NCBI GenBank assembly: GCA_045562755.1
Contig: JBJKVF010000002.1
Coordinates: 1-26,082 of the forward strand
Reading direction: 5' to 3'
DNA length: 26,082 nucleotides
Origin: GCA-002708145 sp045562755
GTDB taxonomy: Bacteria; Chloroflexota; Dehalococcoidia; Lucifugimonadales; Lucifugimonadaceae
The stretch's first letter is position 1. Each line of letters begins with the position of its first letter. Shown piece by piece: positions 15,638 to 22,889 of the stretch. The notes below the pieces were generated by a model, which was given only the letters and a program-made list of their open reading frames with translations, was not told the DNA's origin and did no database searches. The position numbers and the translations under genes were made by a program.

Positions 15638-16358
15638 TATCCACTTGGCCTGGCCAATCTACAGTAACTCCCTTAAGCCCTAATCTAAAAGCATCATCAA
15701 TTTCAGAAACATTTTCTAAACCCCAAGCACCTATACTTAACCCTTTATCAGTTACATTTTTCACAAGGTCAGAATCAATCATTTTAAAATATGGGAAAAA
15801 CCCTGAGATATTATTGTTCAAGCAAAAACTTATTAAGTCATCGGTTGGTTGAACCATCAACAATCCATGGGGAATTTCAGGAATAATCTCTTTAGAAAGT
15901 AGTACTTGTGACTCAACAAAAGAAATTACTGAAACTCCAGGTACATCTAAAGAATTTTGCGTTTGATTGTTCATATAATCAAATTTAATTAATAATTCTC
16001 TTAATTTTTCTATCAAAAGCTTTTCTTCTGATTTTACCTCTACAACTATATGACAAATATCTTTGTATCTTGATAAAACTTGTTCTAATGATGGAATTTT
16101 TTGATCACTATATTTTGAATCAAACCAACTTCCAGCATCTAGCAGTGATATTTCAGAGAAATTCATTGACGAAATTTCTCCAGATCCATCAGTAGTTCTA
16201 TCAACAGTATCATCATGAATTACTACTGGCACATTATCTTTAGACAAATGAATATCAAGCTCTAAAAATTTGCAACCTGAATTTATTGCATGATCAAAAC
16301 TTGCGATAGTATTTTCTGGTTTTTCAGAAGAATATCCTCTATGTGCAATTACGTGAAT
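15621..16358 (-). CDS. glycerophosphodiester phosphodiesterase
   Basis: A 245-residue GDPD-family enzyme (GlpQ/UgpQ type) that hydrolyses glycerophosphodiesters to glycerol-3-phosphate and an alcohol. With a start at ATT (16356-16358) the protein begins MHVIAHRGYSSEKPENT, the canonical N-terminus with catalytic H6-R7 and metal ligands E33 and D35 in LELDIHLS, then VVIHDDTVDRTTDG with the second catalytic histidine. A TTG at 16245-16247 would delete all of the HRG/ExD site. An in-frame TGA at 16362-16364 bars any longer form. TGGAGGTGA lies just upstream, six bases from the ATT. There is no signal peptide, so it is cytoplasmic. It may recycle head groups of inositol lipids, but that is only a guess. 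Confidence 0.88.
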   Translation of the reverse strand: MHVIAHRGYSSEKPENTIASFDHAINSGCKFLELDIHLSKDNVPVVIHDDTVDRTTDGSGEISSMNFSEISLLDAGSWFDSKYSDQKIPSLEQVLSRYKDICHIVVEVKSEEKLLIEKLRELLIKFDYMNNQTQNSLDVPGVSVISFVESQVLLSKEIIPEIPHGLLMVQPTDDLISFCLNNNISGFFPYFKMIDSDLVKNVTDKGLSIGAWGLENVSEIDDAFRLGLKGVTVDWPGQVDINSLI

Positions 16359-16370
16359 ACTTCACCTCCA
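16356..16370 (-). promoter_or_regulatory. strong Shine-Dalgarno sequence that sets an ATT start
   Basis: On the minus strand TGGAGGTGA (16362-16370) is a near-perfect complement to the 16S rRNA tail. GGAGG ends six bases before ATT (16356-16358), and an in-frame TGA lies two codons upstream of the ATT. Confidence 0.7.
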
Positions 16371-16391
16371 AATAATTCTTTTGCAATTAAA

Positions 16392-16423
16392 TTGACCTTA
16401 ATTCCACTCTCTTTTTAAGTCAA
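16392..16423. promoter_or_regulatory. divergent dyad and possible promoters between typA and GDPD
   Basis: TTGACCTTAA (16392-16401) and TTAAGTCAA (16415-16423) form an inverted repeat with one bulged base. Each arm contains a -35-like TTGAC pointing inward. On the plus strand TTGACC-17-TTAAGT, and on the minus strand TTGACT-17-TAAGGT, are weak face-to-face promoters. It could also be an operator. Confidence 0.3.
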
Positions 16424-16451
16424 CATGTGAGATCATTTTAAAGTGAAAATT

Positions 16452-18278
16452 ATGGAAGACTTAAAAATAAGAAATATTACGATAATTGCTCATGTTGATC
16501 ATGGTAAAACTACTTTGGTTGACGCTCTATTAAAGCAAAACAATATTTTTTCTGAAAGAGAAGATCCTGGCGAATTAATTATGGACAGTAATCCACTAGA
16601 AAAAGAAAAAGGAATTACTATTCTTGCAAAAAACACTTCAATCAACTTTAAGGGAGTTAAGGTAAATATTATTGACACTCCAGGGCATGCTGATTTTAGT
16701 GGTGAGGTTGAACGTGTAATGAATATGGCTGATGGATGCATTTTACTTGTAGACTCTGTTGACGGACCTATGCCTCAAACAAGATACGTGTTACAACAAG
16801 CATTAAGTTTTGGATTGAATCCTATAGTAGTAATCAATAAAATTGACAGGCCTGAAAAACGTCCTGAATCTGTGCTCAGTGAGATTGATGATTTATTCTT
16901 AGAATTAGCAACTGAGGACTCTCAATTAGAATATCCCGTAGTTTACGCATCTGCAAAAGATGGTTATGCAATTAACCAACTTGAAGATACTCCCAATGAT
17001 ATCAGTCCTATATTAGATATGATTTTAGAACACGTACCTTCCCCAAAAGGATCAAGTACAGAACCTTTTCAGTTATTGGTTACAGCATTAGGATACGACG
17101 ATTATGCGGGCCAAATAGCTATTGGTAAAATTTCTAGAGGAACTATATCTCCCAAAACACCATGTACTTTAATTTCTGCTGATGGCAATCACTCTTCTAA
17201 TTTCCAAATAGAAAATGTTTTTGTATATGAAGGAATGCAGCAAATCAAAGTAGATAATGGATTAGTTGGAGATATTATTGCAATTACTGGATTAGATAAT
17301 GTCGCCATTGGTGACACAATTACTGATTCAATCAATCCAGAACAACTACCACCAATTAAAGTAGATGAACCCACAGTTAAAATGGCTTTTGGCGTCAACA
17401 CATCTCCTTTAATGGGTAGAGAGGGTCAGCATCACACTTCAAGAGAATTGTTTAAACGATTATCTGATGAATTGAGAACTAATGTGGGATTAAGACTAGA
17501 AACTACAGATAGCCCTGATGAATTCAATGTTAGCGGAAGAGGGGAGCTACATTTGTCGGTATTAGCAGAAACCATGAGAAGAGAAGGATATGAATTTCAA
17601 GTTTCTCAAGCAAAACCCATTTTGAAAGAAATCGAAGGTAAAATTCATGAACCTTACGAGAGACTTCATATTGAAACAAATGAAGATTATTTTGGTGTAT
17701 TAAGTGAAAACTTGAATAGACGATTAGGAGTACTAGAAGACGTAGTTAATGATGGTTCCGGAACACTAAGGTTGCGATTTTTAGTTCCAACTAGAGGTCT
17801 AATAGGGTTTAGGTCATTTTTCCAGAATGCGACTCACGGAGATGGAATAATGTCTAGCCGATTCGCAGAATATAGACCTAAGTCAGGTGATGTCAGAAGA
17901 TCATCTCAAGGCTTTTTAGTTGCTTCTGAGAAAGGCGTATCTGTTGCATATGGCCTCATTAATGCTCAAGAAAGAGGTAAAACTATGATTGATAGCGGTG
18001 TTGAAGTTTATGAAGGAATGATTGTAGGCTTGAATTCTAGAGCTTCTGATCTAGTAGTGAATGTATGTAAAGAAAAAAAATTAACTAACATGAGATCTTC
18101 TACAGCTGATATAGTCACTAAATTAATTAGGCCATTAGATCTTTCATTGGAAGAATCTTTAGATATTATTTCTGAAGATGATTTGATTGAAATAACACCC
18201 GAACACTTACGTCTTAGAAAAAAAATCCTATCCAGTACAGAAAGGCAAAGAAAAGAAAAATCTCAAAAAAGCTCTTAG
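16452..18278 (+). CDS. typA: translational GTPase TypA/BipA
   Basis: A 608-residue ribosome-binding GTPase of the EF-G family, involved in 50S assembly and stress adaptation. The G motifs are complete: G1 AHVDHGKT (13-20), G2 EKGITI (52-57), G3 DTPGH (75-79) and G4 NKID (129-132). The EF-G-like domains III and V follow, and the TypA-specific C-terminal domain includes RLRFLVPTRGLIGFRS and AYGLINAQERG. The ATG at 16452 is used; a GTG three codons upstream (16443) is possible. Neither has a good ribosome binding site. It is divergent from the GDPD gene and is followed after 54 bases by the selenocysteine peroxiredoxin on the same strand. Confidence 0.96.
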   Translation: MEDLKIRNITIIAHVDHGKTTLVDALLKQNNIFSEREDPGELIMDSNPLEKEKGITILAKNTSINFKGVKVNIIDTPGHADFSGEVERVMNMADGCILLVDSVDGPMPQTRYVLQQALSFGLNPIVVINKIDRPEKRPESVLSEIDDLFLELATEDSQLEYPVVYASAKDGYAINQLEDTPNDISPILDMILEHVPSPKGSSTEPFQLLVTALGYDDYAGQIAIGKISRGTISPKTPCTLISADGNHSSNFQIENVFVYEGMQQIKVDNGLVGDIIAITGLDNVAIGDTITDSINPEQLPPIKVDEPTVKMAFGVNTSPLMGREGQHHTSRELFKRLSDELRTNVGLRLETTDSPDEFNVSGRGELHLSVLAETMRREGYEFQVSQAKPILKEIEGKIHEPYERLHIETNEDYFGVLSENLNRRLGVLEDVVNDGSGTLRLRFLVPTRGLIGFRSFFQNATHGDGIMSSRFAEYRPKSGDVRRSSQGFLVASEKGVSVAYGLINAQERGKTMIDSGVEVYEGMIVGLNSRASDLVVNVCKEKKLTNMRSSTADIVTKLIRPLDLSLEESLDIISEDDLIEITPEHLRLRKKILSSTERQRKEKSQKSS

Positions 18279-18332
18279 TTGTTTTTCGTATTCTGATGTA
18301 CACTACCGTAAAACACTTTAAGGATCTTGAAT

Positions 18333-18794
18333 ATGATAGAAGTAGGTAGTATTGCTCCTGATTTCATACTTACCTCCCATACGGGAGATGAAATAAAACT
18401 CAGTAGCTACCGATCACAAAAAAATGTAGTGCTTTCATTTCACATATATTCTTTCACTGGGGGTTGAACTCACCAAGTTTCATCGTTCAGGTTGAACAAT
18501 CAAGATTTTGAAAACAATGATACTCAAATTTTAGGAATTAGTTGTGATTCTAAGCCTGCTCAAACGGCATTTGCTGGATCTTTAGGCTCTATTCCCTATC
18601 CATTACTAGCAGATTTTTATCCACACGGTCATGTTTCCCAACTTTATGGAGTATTCAATGAAGAAAAAGGTACTCCACTTAGAGCCGTGATAATAATAAA
18701 CAAAGAAGGCAAAGTAGTATTTAGTAAATCTTACTCAGCTGCTGGAGATTTAGACCCAAAAGATATCCTGAAAGAAATTAAAAATCTTTGTTAG
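18333..18794 (+). CDS. selenocysteine-containing peroxiredoxin (in-frame TGA at 18465-18467)
   Basis: A 153-residue AhpC/TSA-family thiol peroxidase of the one-domain AhpE/BCP type, which reduces hydroperoxides. Start: ATG at 18333 with AAGGA eight bases upstream. N-terminus: MIEVGSIAPDFILTSHTG. The frame then meets TGA (18465-18467) in the context SFTGG-U-THQVSSF. Codon 45 is exactly where peroxiredoxins have the peroxidatic cysteine (FTxxCT). Downstream the family continues without a break: QILGISCDS with C71, PYPLLADF, GVFNEEKGTPLRAVIII, and a C-terminal C153. A SECIS-like hairpin follows the TGA. C71 or C153 could be the resolving thiol. The gene lies between typA and trmI (3 bases) and is probably cotranscribed with both. 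Confidence 0.88.
18485..18497 (+). promoter_or_regulatory. bacterial SECIS-like hairpin inside the peroxiredoxin mRNA
   Basis: GTTCA-GGT-TGAAC forms a perfect 5-bp stem with loop GGU, starting 17 bases after the TGA; the loop is 22 bases after it. Two more pairs extend the stem past a C/A mismatch (AT...AT at 18482-18483 and 18499-18500). Bacterial SECIS elements lie within the coding region just after UGA and carry G and U in a small apical loop. The E. coli fdhF loop also has AGGU. Confidence 0.65.
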
Positions 18795-18797
18795 ATA

Positions 18798-19589
18798 ATG
18801 TTTAAATCGGGCGACAGTGTGATTCTTTATGACAAAAAAGAACGAGTTTATTTAATACAAATAGATACAGAATCACAATTTGAATCTCACTTAGGTAATA
18901 TTTCTCATAGTGACATTATCGGACTTGATGAGGGTGCATGGATTCAAACAAATAATGGACACTGGTTGTCAGCGTTTAAGCCCACTAAAAATGAGTTCAT
19001 AGTCAACATGGACAGAATTGCTACAGTTATTTACCCAAAAGATTCTGCAGCCATAATTAATAAAGCTAATTTAAAATCTGGAGCAAGAGTAATTGAGGCA
19101 GGGTCTGGATCTGGCAGCTTGACTATCTCAATTGCAGAAACAATAGGCCCTGAGGGACATTTATATACTTATGACCTCAGAGAAGACATGTCCCAAAAAT
19201 CTCAATTAAATCTCAAAACGATTTTACCTAATTCTAACAATGTAACATTTAAAATCGGAGATGTTAGTAATCAAATCGATGAACATGAAGTTGACGCTAT
19301 AATTCTAGACCTACCCGAACCATGGGAAGTGGTTGATCAAGCTTTAAAAGCATTAAAGTACGGAGGCATCATAATTTCATTTCTGCCCACTATCATTCAG
19401 GTTTCAAATTATGTCGACACATTGAGAGATTGTTTGCAATTCACATTAATTGAAACAACTGAACTATTAGAACGATCGTGGACTGTGGGGGGAAGATCAA
19501 TTCGACCGGATCATAGAATGACAGGACATACAGGCTTTATTACTTTTGCTAGAAAATGCTTCATTAGACCTGATAAAGAATCTACATAA
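18798..19589 (+). CDS. trmI: tRNA (adenine-58-N1)-methyltransferase TrmI
   Basis: A 263-residue SAM-dependent class I methyltransferase that makes m1A58 in the T-loop of tRNA. The N-terminal beta domain (1-70) carries the family's SDIIGLDEGA. SAM motif I is VIEAGSGSGSLT (98-109), the catalytic-pocket motif is D171-L-P-E-P-W, and the C-terminal signature is RPDHRMTGHTGFITFARK, all typical of bacterial TrmI. The usual length is 250-280. It starts three bases after the peroxiredoxin stop, so it depends on that transcript and probably on ribosomes that have passed the TGA. It overlaps the convergent MidA-type gene by eight bases. Confidence 0.94.
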   Translation: MFKSGDSVILYDKKERVYLIQIDTESQFESHLGNISHSDIIGLDEGAWIQTNNGHWLSAFKPTKNEFIVNMDRIATVIYPKDSAAIINKANLKSGARVIEAGSGSGSLTISIAETIGPEGHLYTYDLREDMSQKSQLNLKTILPNSNNVTFKIGDVSNQIDEHEVDAIILDLPEPWEVVDQALKALKYGGIIISFLPTIIQVSNYVDTLRDCLQFTLIETTELLERSWTVGGRSIRPDHRMTGHTGFITFARKCFIRPDKEST

Positions 19590-20724
19590 GCTTGTAAGCG
19601 ATATGCCTTTTGGTAATCTCAATATCCTCACTATAATCAAAAGTGGTAATTTCATTATTAAAAATTTGTAACTCTGATTCATCTAGATTTTTAGCTTGTA
19701 TTAAAACTTTGAAATTACCTAATCCCGTTTGATCTACCAAAGAAAAGAGTAAATTTTGAATTCGCCTATTATTAAACATATCAATATTTTTGATTTGATC
19801 AAAACCTAACAGTTCTAACCAATTTTTCTGAGTATCAAAAAATACAGTTTTAAATTGATTTTGCTCCCCTACTGACATCAAATGGGAAAAATTTACATGT
19901 GCTGTTATATCTTGACGGCCAATTCTTTGTAATAGGTTTCCCCCATCAGAATGTTGATAATAAGTTTGAATTAACTTATGTGATTTTTCCATTGAAAAAT
20001 ATATGTCTTCTAAATATCCATAATCAATAGTTATCATAAATCCAGAATTCATTTTCTCTGAAATCTTACTAACCCAATCTTCTACGTGAAGATTCACTGG
20101 ACCTCTGTAGCCTTCCAAACTTGTAACATTTAAAGGCCTTAGAAAATCAGCTAACTCTGGTGAAGGAAAGTTTAAAGTCTCTTGTAACTCTGTATTATTT
20201 CTAAGAGACAAGAATACTTCTTGAACAGTATTGTTATGGACTTCAAATAATTTAACTGGCATAGCATCAAATAATTCATTAGATATAACAACGTGAAAAA
20301 TATTTAAATCATTTGTCGCATTTTGTATTTTTGGGTTGATAGAATTTATAAAATTCATATCATGAATATAATAATTTGTAGCATCAAACATCTTTGAGTC
20401 AATTATTTGGAAAGACCTCAAAATATCAGTAGCAAATAAGTCATCTCCTGCACCATCTTCATATATTAAAAAAGGCACAGGTGAATCTAATATTTTCCAC
20501 ATATTAAATAATTGTTTAGCTAAACAAAATGCAAAAACAGGGTGAACTCTAGGACTAGTAAAATAATCTCCATTAACACCGAACGGGTTCAACGAGTTTC
20601 TGTAATAACCTGAATCTCCATATAATGCCATATCCATAAACACATCAAAAGGAATCATGCCCTTATCATTAATTAATGAAGCAATTTGGCCTTCAGGGGA
20701 ATTATTTGAATATGATGACTGCAA
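19582..20724 (-). CDS. MidA/NDUFAF7-type SAM-dependent methyltransferase (COG1565)
   Basis: A 380-residue protein of the family that includes mitochondrial NDUFAF7, an arginine methyltransferase for complex I assembly; bacterial members are largely uncharacterised. The N-terminal MIPFDVFMDMALYGDSGYY and NGDYFTSPRVHPVFAFCLA are family hallmarks, as are SNELFDAMPV, MITIDYGY and GRQDITAHVNFSHL. The SAM loop is a degenerate form, YEDGAGDD (88-95) for the usual ExGxGxG. The start is TTG at 20724, immediately after the stop of the zinc-ribbon gene and in the same frame; no Shine-Dalgarno sequence is seen, so re-initiation is likely. It ends convergently with trmI, overlapping by eight bases. Confidence 0.86.
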   Translation of the reverse strand: MQSSYSNNSPEGQIASLINDKGMIPFDVFMDMALYGDSGYYRNSLNPFGVNGDYFTSPRVHPVFAFCLAKQLFNMWKILDSPVPFLIYEDGAGDDLFATDILRSFQIIDSKMFDATNYYIHDMNFINSINPKIQNATNDLNIFHVVISNELFDAMPVKLFEVHNNTVQEVFLSLRNNTELQETLNFPSPELADFLRPLNVTSLEGYRGPVNLHVEDWVSKISEKMNSGFMITIDYGYLEDIYFSMEKSHKLIQTYYQHSDGGNLLQRIGRQDITAHVNFSHLMSVGEQNQFKTVFFDTQKNWLELLGFDQIKNIDMFNNRRIQNLLFSLVDQTGLGNFKVLIQAKNLDESELQIFNNEITTFDYSEDIEITKRHIAYKLM

Positions 20725-20895
20725 TTATTTTTTGGTTTGACCATTCCTGTCCCAACCAGAACCAGGCATAGAATTTCGGAATTCTTTAGTGTTATTGCAG
20801 AATTTACAAGTACCTATACTTGTAGGTCCATTAGGTTGTTCAATAATCCAATGACAACCTTCTGCACAATCGTCAACAATTAATTTTTTAGTCAA
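20725..20895 (-). CDS. small zinc-ribbon protein, 56 aa
   Basis: A 56-residue protein with two metal-ligand pairs: C10-x3-C14 (followed by H15) and C30-x2-C33, the pattern of a single zinc ribbon. The C-terminus KEFRNSMPGSGWDRNGQ is basic and probably flexible. The TTG start (20893-20895) has GGGAG five bases upstream. The stop TAA touches the next gene's TTG. It lies 20 bases downstream of citrate synthase on the same strand, so all three are likely one operon. Similar small ribbons occur in Chloroflexota, in my recollection, but I know of no assigned function; RNA, DNA or protein binding are all possible. Confidence 0.8.
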   Translation of the reverse strand: MTKKLIVDDCAEGCHWIIEQPNGPTSIGTCKFCNNTKEFRNSMPGSGWDRNGQTKK

Positions 20896-20915
20896 GTTAT
20901 CTCCCTCGAATTCGC

Positions 20916-22052
20916 TTATCTATCTGAAATCTGGATAAATTCACGGTCTAATTCTCCAACATATTGCAGTCGGGGCCTCAAAAGAATGTTGTTGTCAAAC
21001 TGCTCAACAACTTGAGCTGTCCAACCAGGAATTCTACCCATAGCAAATATTGAAATAAACAAATCTTCTGGAATATCTAGCAAAAAATACATAGCACCTG
21101 AAAAGAAATCCACATTTTGACAAATTCCTTTTCTTGCATAAGGTTGCATCGCTTCAAGTACTTTTTGAAGAATTGAATACCATTTCGGTTCACCTTTACG
21201 TTCGCCTAAAGCCTTTAAATCGTCTTGCAAATGTAGTGATCTGGGATCTACAGCTTTATAAACCCTATGGCCAAATCCCATAATTCTTCCACCGCCATCT
21301 AACGTGTCTTTAATATACTGTTCTGCCTTACTTTCATCACCAATCTCCAATGACATAGTCATTACTGATTCAGCAGCTCCACCATGAGATGGACCTTTAA
21401 GTACAGCAATACCAGTTGTAACTGCACAATGAAGATCAGCTTGAGTAGAAGCTGCAACTCTTGCCCCAAAAGCTGAGGCGTTTAAACCATGCTCAGCATG
21501 TAATACAAAGTCTTTATCTATTAATTTTGCATCTTCTGGATCGGGAACAGTACCAAAAAGCATATATAAAAAATTTGCAGCAATGCTTAATTTAGGATCC
21601 GGAGTAATAGGATCTAATCCTTGTCTAATTCTAGCGTGTGCTGCAACTATAGTAGGAGCCTGAGCTGTTAGTTTAGTTCCTTTCCTCAAAGTGGCTTCAG
21701 ATGAATTATCATCGACTTCTGAGTCAAATCCAGCAAGAGCTGAAATGGCAGTTCTCAACACATCCATAGGATGAGCATCTTTAACAATCTCTATCAACTC
21801 AATAATTTCTTTAGGCAATCCCATATTTGATTTCAATTCTTTAGAAAAAGATTCCAATTGAGAAGATGTGGGTAATTCACCCATCATAACTAAATAACTA
21901 ATTTCCTCAAATCCACAATTCTCAGCTAAATCATCAATTGAATAGCCTCTGTAATAAAGCTTACCTTCTTTTCCGTTAATAAAACTTGATGTGGTTCGAT
22001 CAATATAAACTTCTCGTAATCCACGATAAAGGGTCACACCTTCTTCAGTCAT
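20916..22052 (-). CDS. gltA: citrate synthase
   Basis: A 378-residue citrate synthase (type I dimer-size form) that condenses oxaloacetate and acetyl-CoA at the entry of the TCA cycle. The active-site residues are visible: H188 in HAEHGLNAS, H223 in GPSHGG, H262 in MGFGHRVYK and D315 in NVDFFSGAMY. 2-Methylcitrate synthase is closely related and cannot be excluded. I start at the ATG at 22050-22052 (MTEEGVTLYRGL), which has AGGAG five bases upstream. An in-frame ATG 15 codons earlier falls in the leader and adds sequence unlike the family. A good promoter lies at 22116-22144. It is divergent from rex, a redox regulator, which makes NADH-responsive control plausible. Confidence 0.95.
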   Translation of the reverse strand: MTEEGVTLYRGLREVYIDRTTSSFINGKEGKLYYRGYSIDDLAENCGFEEISYLVMMGELPTSSQLESFSKELKSNMGLPKEIIELIEIVKDAHPMDVLRTAISALAGFDSEVDDNSSEATLRKGTKLTAQAPTIVAAHARIRQGLDPITPDPKLSIAANFLYMLFGTVPDPEDAKLIDKDFVLHAEHGLNASAFGARVAASTQADLHCAVTTGIAVLKGPSHGGAAESVMTMSLEIGDESKAEQYIKDTLDGGGRIMGFGHRVYKAVDPRSLHLQDDLKALGERKGEPKWYSILQKVLEAMQPYARKGICQNVDFFSGAMYFLLDIPEDLFISIFAMGRIPGWTAQVVEQFDNNILLRPRLQYVGELDREFIQISDR

Positions 22053-22115
22053 AAAATCTCCTTCGTAATAGATATGACATGCAGTAACACACATCATTAA
22101 GAGTAAAGCTTAGCC

Positions 22116-22144
22116 ATTCTAGCAACGTGAAAATAGTTGGTCAA
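22116..22144 (-). promoter_or_regulatory. sigma70-type promoter for citrate synthase
   Basis: On the minus strand TTGACC (22139-22144), a 17-base spacer and TAGAAT (22116-22121) match the consensus at five of six positions each. The transcript would carry a leader of about 57 bases with the AGGAG site. Confidence 0.65.
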
Positions 22145-22178
22145 GAATAATTCCCATATACACAATTACAAGTATCAA

Positions 22179-22209
22179 ATTTCACAATACTAAGTATTTA
22201 ATATATACT
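22179..22209 (+). promoter_or_regulatory. rex promoter with a Rex half-site over the -35
   Basis: TTCACA (22181-22186), a 17-base spacer and TATACT (22204-22209) form a plausible promoter. The -35 lies within ATTTCACAA (22179-22187), one full half of the Rex operator consensus (TTGTGAAATATTTCACAA); the other half is degenerate. A second -10, TATAAT (22234-22239), ends five bases before the rex ATG and would give a leaderless transcript. A palindrome, ATTTCACTGAAAT (22222-22234), lies between. Confidence 0.4.
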
Positions 22210-22244
22210 CGAAAAACAAAAATTTCACTGAAATATAATTTAAT

Positions 22245-22889
22245 ATGATCAGTTCAAAAACAAAAAGTTCGATGTTTGTTCCCGAAGTAGTAATTCAAAG
22301 AATTCCAATATACCTAAGAATTCTTCAAGAAGAATTAAATTTTGGAAATAATGTAATCAGTTCAAAAAACTTGGGCAATCGTTTGCAAATGTCTTCAGCT
22401 CAAATCAGAAAAGATTTAAGCTATTTTGGTAAATTCGGGAAACAAGGACAAGGTTATCCTATTGCATTTTTAGTAGAGAAATTAAAGGTTGTTGTGGGCT
22501 TAGAACAGAATTGGAATGCTTGCATAATTGGGGCAGGCAGATTAGGTCAATCAATAATCAATTACCCTGGATTTTCACCTGAAGGTTTTAAAATAGTAGC
22601 AGCATTTGACTCCAATAATACTAAATCATATTCTGATGAAAACAGTATTCCAATCTTGGGAATGGAAAAACTTTCAAAAACTATTCAAGATAAATCTATT
22701 AGAGTAGCTATCGTGTCAGTTCCAGCTATAGAGGCTCAGAAAGTGATCGATCTGTTAGTAATAGAGGGAATTAAGGCAATACTGAATTATGCACCTATTT
22801 CACCAAAAGTTCCAAATGATGTTGTAGTAAGAAATATAGATCCAATTCTATCTTTACAATCGATGACTTACTATTTAAAAAGAAACTAG
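22245..22889 (+). CDS. rex: redox-sensing transcriptional repressor Rex
   Basis: A 214-residue repressor that senses the NADH/NAD+ ratio. The N-terminal winged helix carries the DNA-recognition segment SSAQIRKDLSYFGKFG (50-65) and the wing KQGQGY. The C-terminal Rossmann domain has the NAD loop IIGAGRLG (94-101), AAFDSN for the ribose side, and a final helix for domain swapping, IDPILSLQSMTYYL. Length and motifs are typical. No Shine-Dalgarno sequence precedes the ATG at 22245. Divergence from citrate synthase, and a half-site upstream, suggest that it regulates itself and its neighbour. Its stop overlaps the convergent atpC stop by four bases. Confidence 0.95.
   Translation: MISSKTKSSMFVPEVVIQRIPIYLRILQEELNFGNNVISSKNLGNRLQMSSAQIRKDLSYFGKFGKQGQGYPIAFLVEKLKVVVGLEQNWNACIIGAGRLGQSIINYPGFSPEGFKIVAAFDSNNTKSYSDENSIPILGMEKLSKTIQDKSIRVAIVSVPAIEAQKVIDLLVIEGIKAILNYAPISPKVPNDVVVRNIDPILSLQSMTYYLKRN

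Noticed and set aside
18465..18467. TGA as a generally reassigned codon (Trp or Cys)
   Set aside because: TGA ends ybeY and the D-2-hydroxyacid dehydrogenase, and Trp is normally TGG in all genes. Only this one internal TGA is seen.
18492..18794. A free-standing 100-residue protein starting at TTG 18492
   Set aside because: It begins inside the peroxiredoxin fold, lacks a ribosome binding site and omits the catalytic centre. The frame upstream, including the TGA codon, codes for the missing part of the same protein.
22053..22097. An extended citrate synthase start at 22097
   Set aside because: The extra 15 residues (MMCVTACHIYYEGDF) are unlike the family and include the AGGAG site for the internal ATG at 22052.
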